Of a stretch of DNA of 38,705 bases, positions 1-8,254 are shown in pieces (the stretch's first letter is position 1; every line of letters begins with the position of its first letter). The notes under the pieces were generated by a model. It was given only the letters and a program-made list of their open reading frames with translations, did no database searches and was not told the origin of the DNA. The stretch is from Agrobacterium arsenijevicii (GTDB taxonomy: Bacteria; Pseudomonadota; Alphaproteobacteria; Rhizobiales; Rhizobiaceae), in contig JWIT01000031.1 in the NCBI GenBank assembly GCA_000949895.1, positions 1 through 38,705 of the forward strand. The letters run 5' to 3'. Made by a program: the position numbers and the translations under genes.

Positions 1-402
1 CCCGCCACAGCCACCATCCTGCCCTCGGCTGTCGCGTCGATCGGCACGGCGGGCCCGCACGGGTTCTCCGAGATTCTCTATGCCTATACGTCGGCTGCCG
101 CCAATAACGGTTCTGCCTTCGGCGGCCTCACGGGCAACACGACCTGGTACAACATCACGCTTGGTTTCGGCATGTTGATGGGGCGCTTTCTGGTGATCAT
201 CCCCGCGCTGGCAATTGCCGGTTCGCTGGTTGCCAAGAAGACCGTTCCGGCATCGGCGGGCACCTTTCCCACGGATGGTCCGCTGTTCGTTGGTCTGCTC
301 GTCGGCACGATCCTTATCGTCGGTGGCCTTACCTTCCTGCCGGCCCTGGCGCTCGGTCCGGTCGTGGAGCATCTGGTGATGGCAGCCGGTCAGGTCTTTT
401 GA
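1..402 (+). CDS. kdpA: KdpA, potassium-transporting ATPase potassium-binding subunit (3' part only)
   Basis: This is the last 133 codons of KdpA, the channel-like subunit of the KdpFABC K+ pump in the inner membrane. The start lies before the window. The frame is open from base 1 and ends at TGA 400-402. The translation contains the segment SAAANNGSAFGGL, which matches the last pore-loop region of KdpA, then two hydrophobic helices (LVIIPALAIAGSL and a second one near LVGTILIVGGLTFL). The ending PVVEHLVMAAGQVF is typical of the family. It is followed after 9 bp by a small membrane ORF and then kdpB, the usual kdp order. Recognition is from sequence pattern and gene order. Confidence 0.95.
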   Translation, partial: PATATILPSAVASIGTAGPHGFSEILYAYTSAAANNGSAFGGLTGNTTWYNITLGFGMLMGRFLVIIPALAIAGSLVAKKTVPASAGTFPTDGPLFVGLLVGTILIVGGLTFLPALALGPVVEHLVMAAGQVF

Positions 403-411
403 GGTGGCGAT

Positions 412-576
412 ATGACGAAGGACCCATCCCGACATAACCGCACCCTTCCGGCCCGCACTGGTGCTCCTGTCAACAGGAGCGCCGGTCCCGGCGGCTGGTG
501 CGCATCCAATCTCATTCTTGCGATGATGGCGGCCCTGTTCGCCGTCGTCTGCGCTCTCGAAGTTCTCACGGGCTGA
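412..576 (+). CDS. 54-aa single-span membrane protein in the kdpF position
   Basis: An ATG at 412 is preceded by GAGG (401-404), which overlaps the kdpA stop at a normal ribosome-binding distance. The 54-codon frame ends at TGA 574-576, 44 bp before kdpB. Residues 1-30 are polar and rich in Arg and Pro. Residues about 31-52 form one hydrophobic helix (NLILAMMAALFAVVCALEVL). In other bacteria this place holds kdpF, a roughly 30-residue peptide that is almost entirely one helix and stabilises the KdpABC complex. Position, ribosome site and the single span suggest an equivalent of KdpF. The 30-residue polar N-terminal extension is not typical and I see no KdpF sequence signature. The coding call is inferred. 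Confidence 0.6.
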   Translation: MTKDPSRHNRTLPARTGAPVNRSAGPGGWCASNLILAMMAALFAVVCALEVLTG

Positions 577-620
577 TCGACCCTCATCGGTCGCCCTGTT
601 TCAAACGCTGGAGTCTCTTC

Positions 621-2705
621 ATGAGCCATTCCAAACAAGCGAGCATCCTCGATTCTCGCATCCTCGTCCCGGCCCTTGCCGATGCATTTAAAAAGCTCAA
701 TCCGCGCACGCTTGCGCGCAATCCGGTCATGTTCGTCGTGGCGACCGTGTCCGTGTTGACGACCGTGCTGTTCATTCGCGATCTCATCGTCGGCAACGCA
801 AATCTCGGCTTTTCCTTCCAGATCAATCTCTGGCTCTGGTTCACCGTGCTCTTCGCCAATTTCGCCGAGGCAGTTGCTGAAGGGCGCGGCAAGGCGCAGG
901 CGGATTCGCTGCGCAAAGCCCGCACGGAAACCCAGGCGAAACTTTTGACCGGCGATGATCGCAGCCAGTATAAGATGGTGGCGGGTACCAGCCTGAAGGT
1001 AAACGATGTCGTCCTCGTCGAGGCAGGCGATATCATCCCTTCTGATGGTGAAGTCATCGAAGGTGTAGCCTCCGTCAACGAGGCGGCGATAACAGGCGAA
1101 TCCGCCCCCGTCATTCGCGAATCCGGCGGCGACCGCTCGGCCGTCACGGGCGGCACGCAGGTCCTGTCGGACTGGATAAGGGTTCGTATCACCGCCGCTG
1201 CCGGTTCCACTTTCCTCGACCGGATGATTTCGCTCGTTGAAGGCGCTGAGCGCCAGAAGACGCCGAACGAAATCGCGCTCAACATTCTGCTTGCGGGCAT
1301 GACGCTGATCTTCGTTCTGGCCACGGCGACAATCCCGAGCTTTGCTGCCTATGCCGGTGGTTCGATCCCGATCATCGTGCTGGTGGCTCTGTTCGTGACG
1401 CTCATCCCGACGACGATCGGCGCCCTTCTGTCGGCCATCGGCATTGCCGGCATGGACAGGCTGGTACGCTTCAATGTGCTTGCCATGTCCGGCCGCGCTG
1501 TCGAAGCTGCCGGCGACGTCGATACGCTGCTGCTCGACAAGACCGGCACTATTACGCTCGGCAACCGGCAGGCCACCGAATTCCGCCCCGTCACCGGTGT
1601 TTCCGCACAGGATCTGGCCGATGCGGCACAGCTTGCGTCGCTTGCCGACGAGACGCCGGAGGGTCGCTCCATCGTGGTTCTTGCCAAGGAGAAATACGGT
1701 ATCCGCGCCCGCGACATGCAGAAGCTGCACGCCACCTTCGTGCCGTTTACTGCCCAGACCCGCATGAGCGGTGTTGATTTCGAAGGCTCCTCCATCCGCA
1801 AGGGGGCGGTCGATGCCGTTCTTTCCTATATCGATGGCGGTGTTCCGCAACAGGGCAACGTGGCGCTGGCCGTTAAAAACGAAACAGATGCCACGCGCGA
1901 CATTCGTGCGATCGCGGAAGAAATCGCCAAGACCGGCGGCACACCGCTCGCCGTAGTACGTGATGGAAAATTGCTCGGCGTCGTGCAGTTGAAGGATATC
2001 GTCAAGGGTGGCATTCGCGAACGTTTCGCCGAACTTCGCCGCATGGGCATCCGCACGGTGATGATCACCGGCGACAATCCGATGACGGCTGCGGCCATCG
2101 CGGCCGAGGCCGGTGTGGATGATTTCCTTGCCCAGGCGACGCCGGAAAACAAGCTGGACCTCATCCGCGAGGAACAGGCCAAGGGCAAGCTTGTCGCCAT
2201 GTGTGGTGATGGCACGAACGATGCCCCGGCGCTGGCGCAGGCGGATGTCGGCGTTGCCATGAACACCGGCACGGTTGCGGCACGCGAGGCCGGCAATATG
2301 GTCGATCTCGACAGCGACCCGACCAAGCTCATCGAGATCGTCGAAATCGGCAAGCAATTGCTGATGACGCGCGGTGCGCTGACCACATTCTCCATTGCCA
2401 ACGATATCGCCAAATATTTCGCCATCATACCGGCGATGTTTCTGGCCTTTTATCCGCAGCTCGGCGTGCTGAATGTCATGGGGCTTTCGACGCCGCAAAG
2501 CGCGATCCTGTCGGCGATCATCTTCAACGCGCTCATCATCATCGCGCTCATTCCGCTCTCGCTGAAGGGCGTCAAATACCGCCCGATCGGTGCCGGCGCG
2601 CTGCTCTCGCGCAATCTGGTCATCTATGGTTTCGGCGGCATCGTCGTGCCCTTCATCGGCATCAAGGCCATCGATCTTGCCATTACGGCACTCGGTCTCG
2701 TCTGA
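621..2705 (+). CDS. kdpB: KdpB, potassium-transporting P-type ATPase catalytic subunit
   Basis: This is the ATP-hydrolysing subunit of the Kdp K+ pump, 694 residues, the family length. The frame is open further upstream to 498, but ATG 621 has GGAG at 610-613, clears the small upstream ORF and gives the usual N-terminus. The P-type ATPase signature DKTGT has its phosphorylated Asp at residue 306. TGES, with Ser at 161, corresponds to the serine that is phosphorylated in E. coli KdpB to inhibit the pump. The hinge motif GDGTNDAPALAQADVG lies near residues 530-545. Hydrophobic segments occur at about 35-80, 215-275 and the C-terminal 120 residues. The stop lies 12 bp before kdpC. Confidence 0.98.
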   Translation: MSHSKQASILDSRILVPALADAFKKLNPRTLARNPVMFVVATVSVLTTVLFIRDLIVGNANLGFSFQINLWLWFTVLFANFAEAVAEGRGKAQADSLRKARTETQAKLLTGDDRSQYKMVAGTSLKVNDVVLVEAGDIIPSDGEVIEGVASVNEAAITGESAPVIRESGGDRSAVTGGTQVLSDWIRVRITAAAGSTFLDRMISLVEGAERQKTPNEIALNILLAGMTLIFVLATATIPSFAAYAGGSIPIIVLVALFVTLIPTTIGALLSAIGIAGMDRLVRFNVLAMSGRAVEAAGDVDTLLLDKTGTITLGNRQATEFRPVTGVSAQDLADAAQLASLADETPEGRSIVVLAKEKYGIRARDMQKLHATFVPFTAQTRMSGVDFEGSSIRKGAVDAVLSYIDGGVPQQGNVALAVKNETDATRDIRAIAEEIAKTGGTPLAVVRDGKLLGVVQLKDIVKGGIRERFAELRRMGIRTVMITGDNPMTAAAIAAEAGVDDFLAQATPENKLDLIREEQAKGKLVAMCGDGTNDAPALAQADVGVAMNTGTVAAREAGNMVDLDSDPTKLIEIVEIGKQLLMTRGALTTFSIANDIAKYFAIIPAMFLAFYPQLGVLNVMGLSTPQSAILSAIIFNALIIIALIPLSLKGVKYRPIGAGALLSRNLVIYGFGGIVVPFIGIKAIDLAITALGLV

Positions 2706-2717
2706 GGAGTAAAGAAA

Positions 2718-3284
2718 ATGTTGAAACAGCTACGTCCCGCACTGGTCTTGATCCTCGCCACCACCGCTATAACCGGCCTTGCCTATCCCTTGGGGATGAC
2801 GGGCCTCGCGCAGGCAATCTTTCCCTTCCAGGCGAATGGCAGTCTTGTCGAGAAGGGCGGCACGGTGGTGGGTTCGCAATTGATCGGGCAGGCCTTCACC
2901 GGCGAGAAGTATTTCCACGGCAGGCCGTCCGCTGCGGGGGACGGCTACAATGCCGCTTCGTCTTCCGGCTCCAATCTCGGACCGACGAGCGCCAAGCTGA
3001 TCGACCGGGTGAAGCATGATTATGAGGCCGCAAAGGCCGAAAATCCCGCAGCCGAGGTTCCGGCCGATCTGGTGACGGCGTCCGGCAGCGGTCTCGACCC
3101 GCATGTATCACCGCAGGCCGCCTATTTTCAGGTTTCCCGTGTCGCCAAGGCAAGGGGCATGGATGAGGCATCGTTGCGCGCCATCGTCGAACGCCACGTC
3201 GAAGGGCCGGAACTCGGTTTCATGGGCGAACCCGTCGTAAATGTTCTGGCTCTCAACATGGCTCTTGACGCAGCCGGCTCATGA
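2718..3284 (+). CDS. kdpC: KdpC, potassium-transporting ATPase subunit C
   Basis: This is the accessory subunit of the Kdp K+ pump, 188 residues. A single N-terminal membrane helix (residues about 8-28) is followed by a periplasmic domain. Family signatures seen include GSQLIGQAFTGEKYFHGRPSA and the stretch SGSNLGPTSAKLIDRV. The C-terminal part has SGSGLDPHVSPQAA, another conserved KdpC block. The start ATG 2718 has a GAGGAG ribosome site at 2703-2708 that overlaps the kdpB stop, so kdpB and kdpC are translationally close. It is followed by a 12-bp stem hairpin before kdpD. Confidence 0.97.
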   Translation: MLKQLRPALVLILATTAITGLAYPLGMTGLAQAIFPFQANGSLVEKGGTVVGSQLIGQAFTGEKYFHGRPSAAGDGYNAASSSGSNLGPTSAKLIDRVKHDYEAAKAENPAAEVPADLVTASGSGLDPHVSPQAAYFQVSRVAKARGMDEASLRAIVERHVEGPELGFMGEPVVNVLALNMALDAAGS

Positions 3285-3292
3285 CCTGAAAT

Positions 3293-3320
3293 GGCTATGG
3301 CTTCTTTGGAAGCCATAGCC
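3293..3320 (+). other. Perfect hairpin between kdpC and kdpD
   Basis: GGCTATGGCTTC (3293-3304) and GAAGCCATAGCC (3309-3320) form a 12-bp perfect stem with a TTTG loop. It starts 9 bp after the kdpC stop and ends 19 bp before the kdpD ATG. No run of T follows, so it is not a classical intrinsic terminator. It could stabilise the kdpABC mRNA 3' end, act as a processing site, or partly uncouple pump and regulator expression. The stem is read directly; the role is inferred. Confidence 0.6.
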
Positions 3321-3339
3321 TCGACCACTGGTGGGTTAA

Positions 3340-6042
3340 ATGCCTGATGATAATCGCGATATGCCGAGCAGACCGTCGCCGGATGCGTTGCTGGAAAACG
3401 CCCGGCGCGAGGCGCGGGGCCGGCTGAAGATTTTTCTCGGCGCAGCGCCCGGTGTCGGCAAGACCTATGAAATGCTGATGTCCGGCCGGGCAAAGCTTGC
3501 GGATGGTGTCGACACCATCATCGGTGTCGTGGAAACGCATGGCCGCAAGGAAACTGAAACGCTGGTGCAGGGCTTCGAGATCATTGCGCGCAGGCGCATC
3601 GATTATCGCGGTCAGGTACTGGAAGAGATGGATATCGACGCCATCCTCGCCCGTCGTCCCTCTCTGGTTCTGGTCGATGAGCTGGCCCATACCAATGCCG
3701 CCGGCAGCCGCCACCCCAAGCGTTATATGGATGTTCAGGAAATTCTGGCGCAGGGCATCGACGTTTATACGACGCTCAACATCCAGCATGTCGAAAGCCT
3801 GAACGATGTCGTGGCACAGATCACCCGCATTCGCGTGCGTGAAACGGTGCCGGACAGTATCATCGACCGTGCCGACGATGTCGAAATCATCGATATCACT
3901 CCCGACGATCTGATAAAGCGCCTGCAGGACGGCAAGGTCTACATGCCCCGCACCGCGCGGCGCGCCATCGAAAACTATTTTTCACGCGGCAATCTGACGG
4001 CTTTGCGTGAGCTTGCGCTGCGGCGCACCGCCCAGCGGGTCGACGAGCAATTGCTAAACCACATGCAGTCGCACGCCATTTCCGGCCCATGGGCGGCAGG
4101 TGACAGGGTTCTGGTCTGCCTCGATCATGGCGGCAACGGTCCGGGTCTGGTGCGATATGCCCGCCGGCAGGCGGATCGTCTGCGTGCGCCGTGGACGGCG
4201 CTGCATCTCGATACGCCCCGCTCGCAGCAATTATCGGAAGTGGACAAGGACCGGCTGGCGGGCACCATGCGGCTCGCCCAGCAGCTCGGCGGCGAGACGG
4301 TGACCTTGCCGGCGCTCGATCTGACGCGAGAGATCATCTCCTACGCCAACGCCAATAATTTCACCCACATCATCATCGGCCGTCCCAGAAAATCCTGGTG
4401 GCAGAGAATTCTGCAGCGATCGCTGACACATGATCTGATCGACCATGCCGGTGATATCAGCGTGCATGTCATTTCCGGCGATAAAAAAGAGGAAAAGCCG
4501 GCGCAAAGCGCGAAGCTTGCGTCGCCGCCATCGCGCCAGTCGCTGCGGGCCTATCTCAACAGCACACTGTTCGTCGGGCTCGCGATCGTGGCCGGCATCG
4601 TGCTGGATCAGACGCTCGACGTCCAGAATCTCGCGCTCGTCTTCCTGATGGCGGTTCTGGCCGCTGCCGTGCGCGGCGGGTTGGGACCGGCGCTTTATGC
4701 ATCGGTGCTCGGTGCCGTCGCCTTCAACTTCTTCTTTCTGGAGCCGCGTTACACGCTGACGGTCAGCGCACCTGATAGTGTCGTTGCCCTGCTGTTTTAT
4801 TTTGGCGTGGCGCTTATCGGTTCCAACCTGACGGTCGCTGTGCAGCGGCAGGCGGCGTCTGCGCGGGCAAGGGCGCGAACCACCGAAGACCTTTATCTGT
4901 TTTCCAAAAAGCTGGCGGGCACCGGCACGCTGGACGACGTGTTGTGGGCAACCGCCTTCCAGATGGCATCAATGCTGAACGTCCGGGTCGTTCTGCTTCT
5001 GCCGGAAAACAATACGATAGTCGTCAAGGCGGGTTATCCCCCTGACGATACGCTGGTGGATGCGGATATTGCGGCGGCCCAATGGGCGTGGGAACACAAC
5101 AAGGCCGCTGGCAGGGGCGCGGATACGTTGCCCGGTGCGAAACGCCTTTATCTGCCGCTGCGCACCGGCAGCGGCGCTGTCGGCGTGGTGGGACTGGACG
5201 ACGACCGGCTCGGCCCGCTTCTGACACCGGAGCAGCAGCGCATGTTCGATGCACTGTCCGATCAGGCGGCACTCGCTATCGAGCGCATCCAGCTTGTCTC
5301 GGATGTCGACCGGGCAAGGCTTGCGGCGGAAACCGACCGGCTGCGCACCGCGCTTCTTACCTCCATCTCGCATGACCTCAAGACGCCGCTCGCCGCCATT
5401 CTGGGGTCGGCCGGAACGCTGAAGGATTTTGCCGACGACATTCCGCCCGACGCACGCACCGAACTGCTTTCAACCATCGTCGAGGAATCCGAACGGCTGA
5501 ACCGCTTCATCTCCAACCTGCTCGACATGACGCGGATCGGTTCGGGCGCTATGGAGCCGAATTACGGGCTGCATTTCATCGGCGACATGGTCGGGACAGC
5601 ACTTTCCCGCGCGGCGAAAATCGTTGTCAGGCACGAGATCGTTCTGGATATTCCCTCCGACCTGCCGATGCTGAAGGTCGATCCTGTGCTCTTCGAGCAG
5701 GTTCTGTTCAACCTCATCGATAATGCGGCCAAATACGCGCCCGAACAAACCGCAATCGAGATTCGTGGCTGGCGGCTGGGCAGACATGTCTTCCTGTCCG
5801 TTGCGGATGAAGGGCGGGGGATTCCCCCTGATGATACGGAGCGGGTGTTCGACAGTTTCTACCGGGTGCGCAAGGCAGACCATGTGCAGGCCGGAACGGG
5901 TCTCGGGCTCTCCATCTGCAAAGGGTTCATCGAGGCCATGGGTGGGTCGATCCGCGCGGAAAACAGATCGGGCCGTTCAGGTGCGCAGTTTACCATCAGC
6001 TTGCCGGTTCCCAACGAGGCACCTGTGCTAGATCATGATTAG
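3340..6042 (+). CDS. kdpD: KdpD, potassium/turgor sensor histidine kinase
   Basis: This is the membrane sensor kinase that controls kdp expression through KdpE; 900 residues, the normal KdpD length. Domains in order: an N-terminal KdpD domain (about 25-235) with Walker A GAAPGVGKT at 34-42 and VLVDELAHTN; a universal-stress-like domain (about 250-375); four closely spaced membrane helices (DUF4118, about 405-505); a GAF-like region (about 525-650); then the kinase core with SISHDLKTPLAAI, phospho-His at residue 678, an N box (NLIDNAAKYAP) and G boxes (DEGRGIPP, GTGLGLSI). The start at 3340 has no strong ribosome site, so the ATG at 3361 remains an alternative. kdpE follows after 60 bp. Confidence 0.97.
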   Translation: MPDDNRDMPSRPSPDALLENARREARGRLKIFLGAAPGVGKTYEMLMSGRAKLADGVDTIIGVVETHGRKETETLVQGFEIIARRRIDYRGQVLEEMDIDAILARRPSLVLVDELAHTNAAGSRHPKRYMDVQEILAQGIDVYTTLNIQHVESLNDVVAQITRIRVRETVPDSIIDRADDVEIIDITPDDLIKRLQDGKVYMPRTARRAIENYFSRGNLTALRELALRRTAQRVDEQLLNHMQSHAISGPWAAGDRVLVCLDHGGNGPGLVRYARRQADRLRAPWTALHLDTPRSQQLSEVDKDRLAGTMRLAQQLGGETVTLPALDLTREIISYANANNFTHIIIGRPRKSWWQRILQRSLTHDLIDHAGDISVHVISGDKKEEKPAQSAKLASPPSRQSLRAYLNSTLFVGLAIVAGIVLDQTLDVQNLALVFLMAVLAAAVRGGLGPALYASVLGAVAFNFFFLEPRYTLTVSAPDSVVALLFYFGVALIGSNLTVAVQRQAASARARARTTEDLYLFSKKLAGTGTLDDVLWATAFQMASMLNVRVVLLLPENNTIVVKAGYPPDDTLVDADIAAAQWAWEHNKAAGRGADTLPGAKRLYLPLRTGSGAVGVVGLDDDRLGPLLTPEQQRMFDALSDQAALAIERIQLVSDVDRARLAAETDRLRTALLTSISHDLKTPLAAILGSAGTLKDFADDIPPDARTELLSTIVEESERLNRFISNLLDMTRIGSGAMEPNYGLHFIGDMVGTALSRAAKIVVRHEIVLDIPSDLPMLKVDPVLFEQVLFNLIDNAAKYAPEQTAIEIRGWRLGRHVFLSVADEGRGIPPDDTERVFDSFYRVRKADHVQAGTGLGLSICKGFIEAMGGSIRAENRSGRSGAQFTISLPVPNEAPVLDHD

Positions 6043-6102
6043 GGCGCGATTTCAGGGGAGAATCACTCACCTGCTTCGCCGTGCCGCTAAAGGAGATCGG
6101 GA

Positions 6103-6792
6103 ATGACCAATTCCGCCGTCCGCATTCTGATCGTCGATGACGAGCCGCCGATCCGCAAGCTGTTGCGGGTGGGCCTCTCGACGCAGGACTATGCGGTCAG
6201 CGAAGCGATGAATGCCCGTGTGGCGATGGAACTGGTGAATGAGGACAAGCCCGATCTCGTGGTTCTCGATCTCGGCCTGCCGGATATGTCGGGCCATGAT
6301 CTCCTGGCAAAATGGCGGGGCGAGGGGCTGGCCCTGCCCGTCATCATCCTTTCCAGCCGAACGGACGAGGCGGGTATCGTCAAGGCGCTGGAACTGGGGG
6401 CGGATGATTACATCACCAAGCCTTTCGGCATGAACGAGCTTGTCGCCCGCATTCGCGTCGCCTTGCGCCACCGCCTGCAGACTCAAGGGGAAAGGCCGGT
6501 GTTTCAGACCGGAGACCTGTCGGTCGATCTCGTCAGGCGCATCGTCAAGGTGGAGGACCGGGAGGTGAAACTCTCGCCCAAGGAATATGACATCCTCAGG
6601 GTTCTGGTCCAGCATGCGGGCAAGGTGCTGACGCATCGTTTTCTGCTGGAACATGCATGGGATGAACTGACCGACGTGCAATATCTGCGGGTCTACGTGC
6701 GCCAGCTCCGCCAGAAGATCGAAAAAACTCCGGATCAGCCGCGCTACATCCTGACGGAAACCGGCGTCGGTTACCGGCTTCAGGAGGTCTGA
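6103..6792 (+). CDS. kdpE: KdpE, OmpR-family response regulator of kdp
   Basis: This is the DNA-binding partner of KdpD that activates the kdp promoter. It has 229 residues. The receiver domain (about 5-118) has the acidic pair DD near residues 12-13, the phospho-acceptor Asp 56 in LVVLDLGLPDMSG and the conserved Lys in DDYITKPFG. A winged-helix OmpR/PhoB domain (about 130-227) carries LSPKEYDILRVLVQHAGKVLTH and ends with ETGVGYRLQ. The start ATG 6103 has a strong AAAGGAG site at 6088-6094. The gene ends just before a weak hairpin and a convergent aldolase gene. The kdp promoter it would bind lies before the window. Confidence 0.97.
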   Translation: MTNSAVRILIVDDEPPIRKLLRVGLSTQDYAVSEAMNARVAMELVNEDKPDLVVLDLGLPDMSGHDLLAKWRGEGLALPVIILSSRTDEAGIVKALELGADDYITKPFGMNELVARIRVALRHRLQTQGERPVFQTGDLSVDLVRRIVKVEDREVKLSPKEYDILRVLVQHAGKVLTHRFLLEHAWDELTDVQYLRVYVRQLRQKIEKTPDQPRYILTETGVGYRLQEV

Positions 6793-6827
6793 GGGCGCCG
6801 TCAGGATACGACGCCCGCAGGAATTTT
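6793..6827. terminator. Weak possible terminator between kdpE and the aldolase gene
   Basis: GGGCGCCG (6793-6800) and CGACGCCC (6809-6816) pair over eight positions with one mismatch and an 8-nt loop, followed after 10 nt by four T residues. It lies between two convergent stops. The stem is short and the T run weak, so termination is only suggested. Confidence 0.3.
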
Positions 6828-6828
6828 G

Positions 6829-7881
6829 TCAGACGGCGGCGCAGATCGACAGGAATTCGTCCACGTCCGCCTCGGTTGTCGCGAAGCTGGTGACCATGCG
6901 GATCAGTACTTCGTCCTTTCCGACCTTTTCAGGCATGTCGCGCGGCACCAGCCAGTCGTAGAACTTGGCACCCTTTTCCGTGGCGGCCTCGGCGGCAGCC
7001 TTTGGCAAAATGGCGAAAACCTCGTTCACCGTGGTTGGCCATGCCAAACGGGCGCTGTTGAGCGAGGCGAAACCGGCGCGCAGCCGGTTGGCCATGGCAT
7101 TGGCATGGCTTGCGAGACCCAGCCACAGGTCGTCCTGCAGGTAAGCTTCGAACTGCGCGGCGATGAAGCGCGACTTCGAAAAAAGCTGTGCGGTGCGCTT
7201 GCGCAGGAAGGCGAAGTCTTTGGCAAGCGCCGGATCGAAAAACACGATGGCTTCCGCGCACCAGCAGCCGTTTTTCGTACCGCCAAAAGACAGGACGTCG
7301 ACGCCGCGCTTCCAGGTCATTTCCGCAGGCGTGGTGCCGAGCGCGGCAAGCGCATTGGCAAAACGCGCGCCGTCCATGTGCAGCGGCAGGCCGTTCTCCT
7401 TGGCGATTTTGGCGATCGCGTCGATTTCATCGAGTGTATAGACTGTGCCGGCCTCTGTTGCCTGCGTCATCGTAATCGCTGCGGCGCGCCCATGGTGAAC
7501 GGCGTCCTGCGGATAGCGCGCGATACGTTCAATCAGGTTTTCCGGCAACATCTTGCCATCAGGCCCTTCGACGGCGACCATGCGCATGCCGGAGAAGAAA
7601 TCCGGTGCGCCGCACTCGTCCTCGATCACATGGGCTTCGGAATGACAGAAGGTCAGGCCGCCGGGGCGGGCGATGCTCGCCAGCGAAAGCGAGTTGGCCG
7701 CAGTGCCGGTGGCGACGAAGAACACCGCCACTTCGCGTTCGAATATTTCGTTGAAGCGCTTTTCTATGGAAAGGTCGAGGGCGCTGGTACCATAGGCGGC
7801 CGCAAATCGGGTGGATTCCCGCGAAAGCCGTTCGTTGATGGCAGGGTGGGCGCCAGCCCAATTGTCTGAAGCAAAAAACAT
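6829..7881 (-). CDS. ltaE: Low-specificity L-threonine aldolase family, PLP-dependent
   Basis: This is a fold-type I PLP enzyme of the threonine aldolase/beta-eliminating lyase family, expected to cleave L-threonine or allo-threonine to glycine and acetaldehyde in the cytoplasm. From ATG 7881 it has 350 residues. Evidence includes FFASDNWAGAHP at the N-terminus, the cofactor region FFVATGTAANSLSLAS, HMDGARFANA (the cofactor-contacting Asp and Arg) and the Schiff-base Lys 203 in SFGGTKNG. The frame runs upstream to 7992, but those 37 codons do not resemble the family, and GGAAAG lies about 10 nt before ATG 7881. It converges on kdpE. Substrate preference cannot be read from sequence. Confidence 0.9.
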   Translation of the reverse strand: MFFASDNWAGAHPAINERLSRESTRFAAAYGTSALDLSIEKRFNEIFEREVAVFFVATGTAANSLSLASIARPGGLTFCHSEAHVIEDECGAPDFFSGMRMVAVEGPDGKMLPENLIERIARYPQDAVHHGRAAAITMTQATEAGTVYTLDEIDAIAKIAKENGLPLHMDGARFANALAALGTTPAEMTWKRGVDVLSFGGTKNGCWCAEAIVFFDPALAKDFAFLRKRTAQLFSKSRFIAAQFEAYLQDDLWLGLASHANAMANRLRAGFASLNSARLAWPTTVNEVFAILPKAAAEAATEKGAKFYDWLVPRDMPEKVGKDEVLIRMVTSFATTEADVDEFLSICAAV

Positions 7882-8254
7882 CTCTGTAGGCTTTCCGATG
7901 GCTGGGGTTCTGGTTTTGAAAATGCATGGGACGATGTTCGGCAAAGTTCTATGACCTAACATTGCGATTGGCAAATCCGGCAATGAAAGCAACGGGTCGG
8001 CACGATTTGCGACAAGAAAGTTTCGCGCAATAGGTCAGTATCGAAACTTCGCTGCAAAAGGGCCTATCGACTAATTGGATTCGCACCCTTGCTAAATCCG
8101 CCCGTTTCTGCCAAAATCCTACTGAATTGAGACAGCTTTGCTGTCCTAAATTTGACCAAGCCGGATTGAGTGCGGATTTTGCGGGAAGCGAAAATTCGTG
8201 TCGAGCCGGATCTTCGCATGAAACCATGCAAGTAATTTTGCAGGAGGGACAAAA
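7882..8254. other. Divergent intergenic region between the aldolase gene and gltB
   Basis: This 373-bp gap holds the promoters of two divergent genes. A possible minus-strand promoter for the aldolase gene is TTGCCA / 17 bp / TAGAAC (7974 down to 7946). On the plus strand, TTGACC at 8152-8157 is a fair -35, but the -10 at 17 bp (GATTTT, 8175-8180) is poor. A 6-bp hairpin GACAGC-TTT-GCTGTC lies at 8131-8145. No further ORF or RNA gene is supported. These elements are pattern matches only. Confidence 0.4.

Noticed and set aside
390..2498. Long open frame on the minus strand across kdpB (about 700 codons)
   Set aside because: It is antisense to a complete KdpB with all motifs; the translation is rich in Arg, His and Gly with no domain, typical of a shadow frame in GC-rich DNA.
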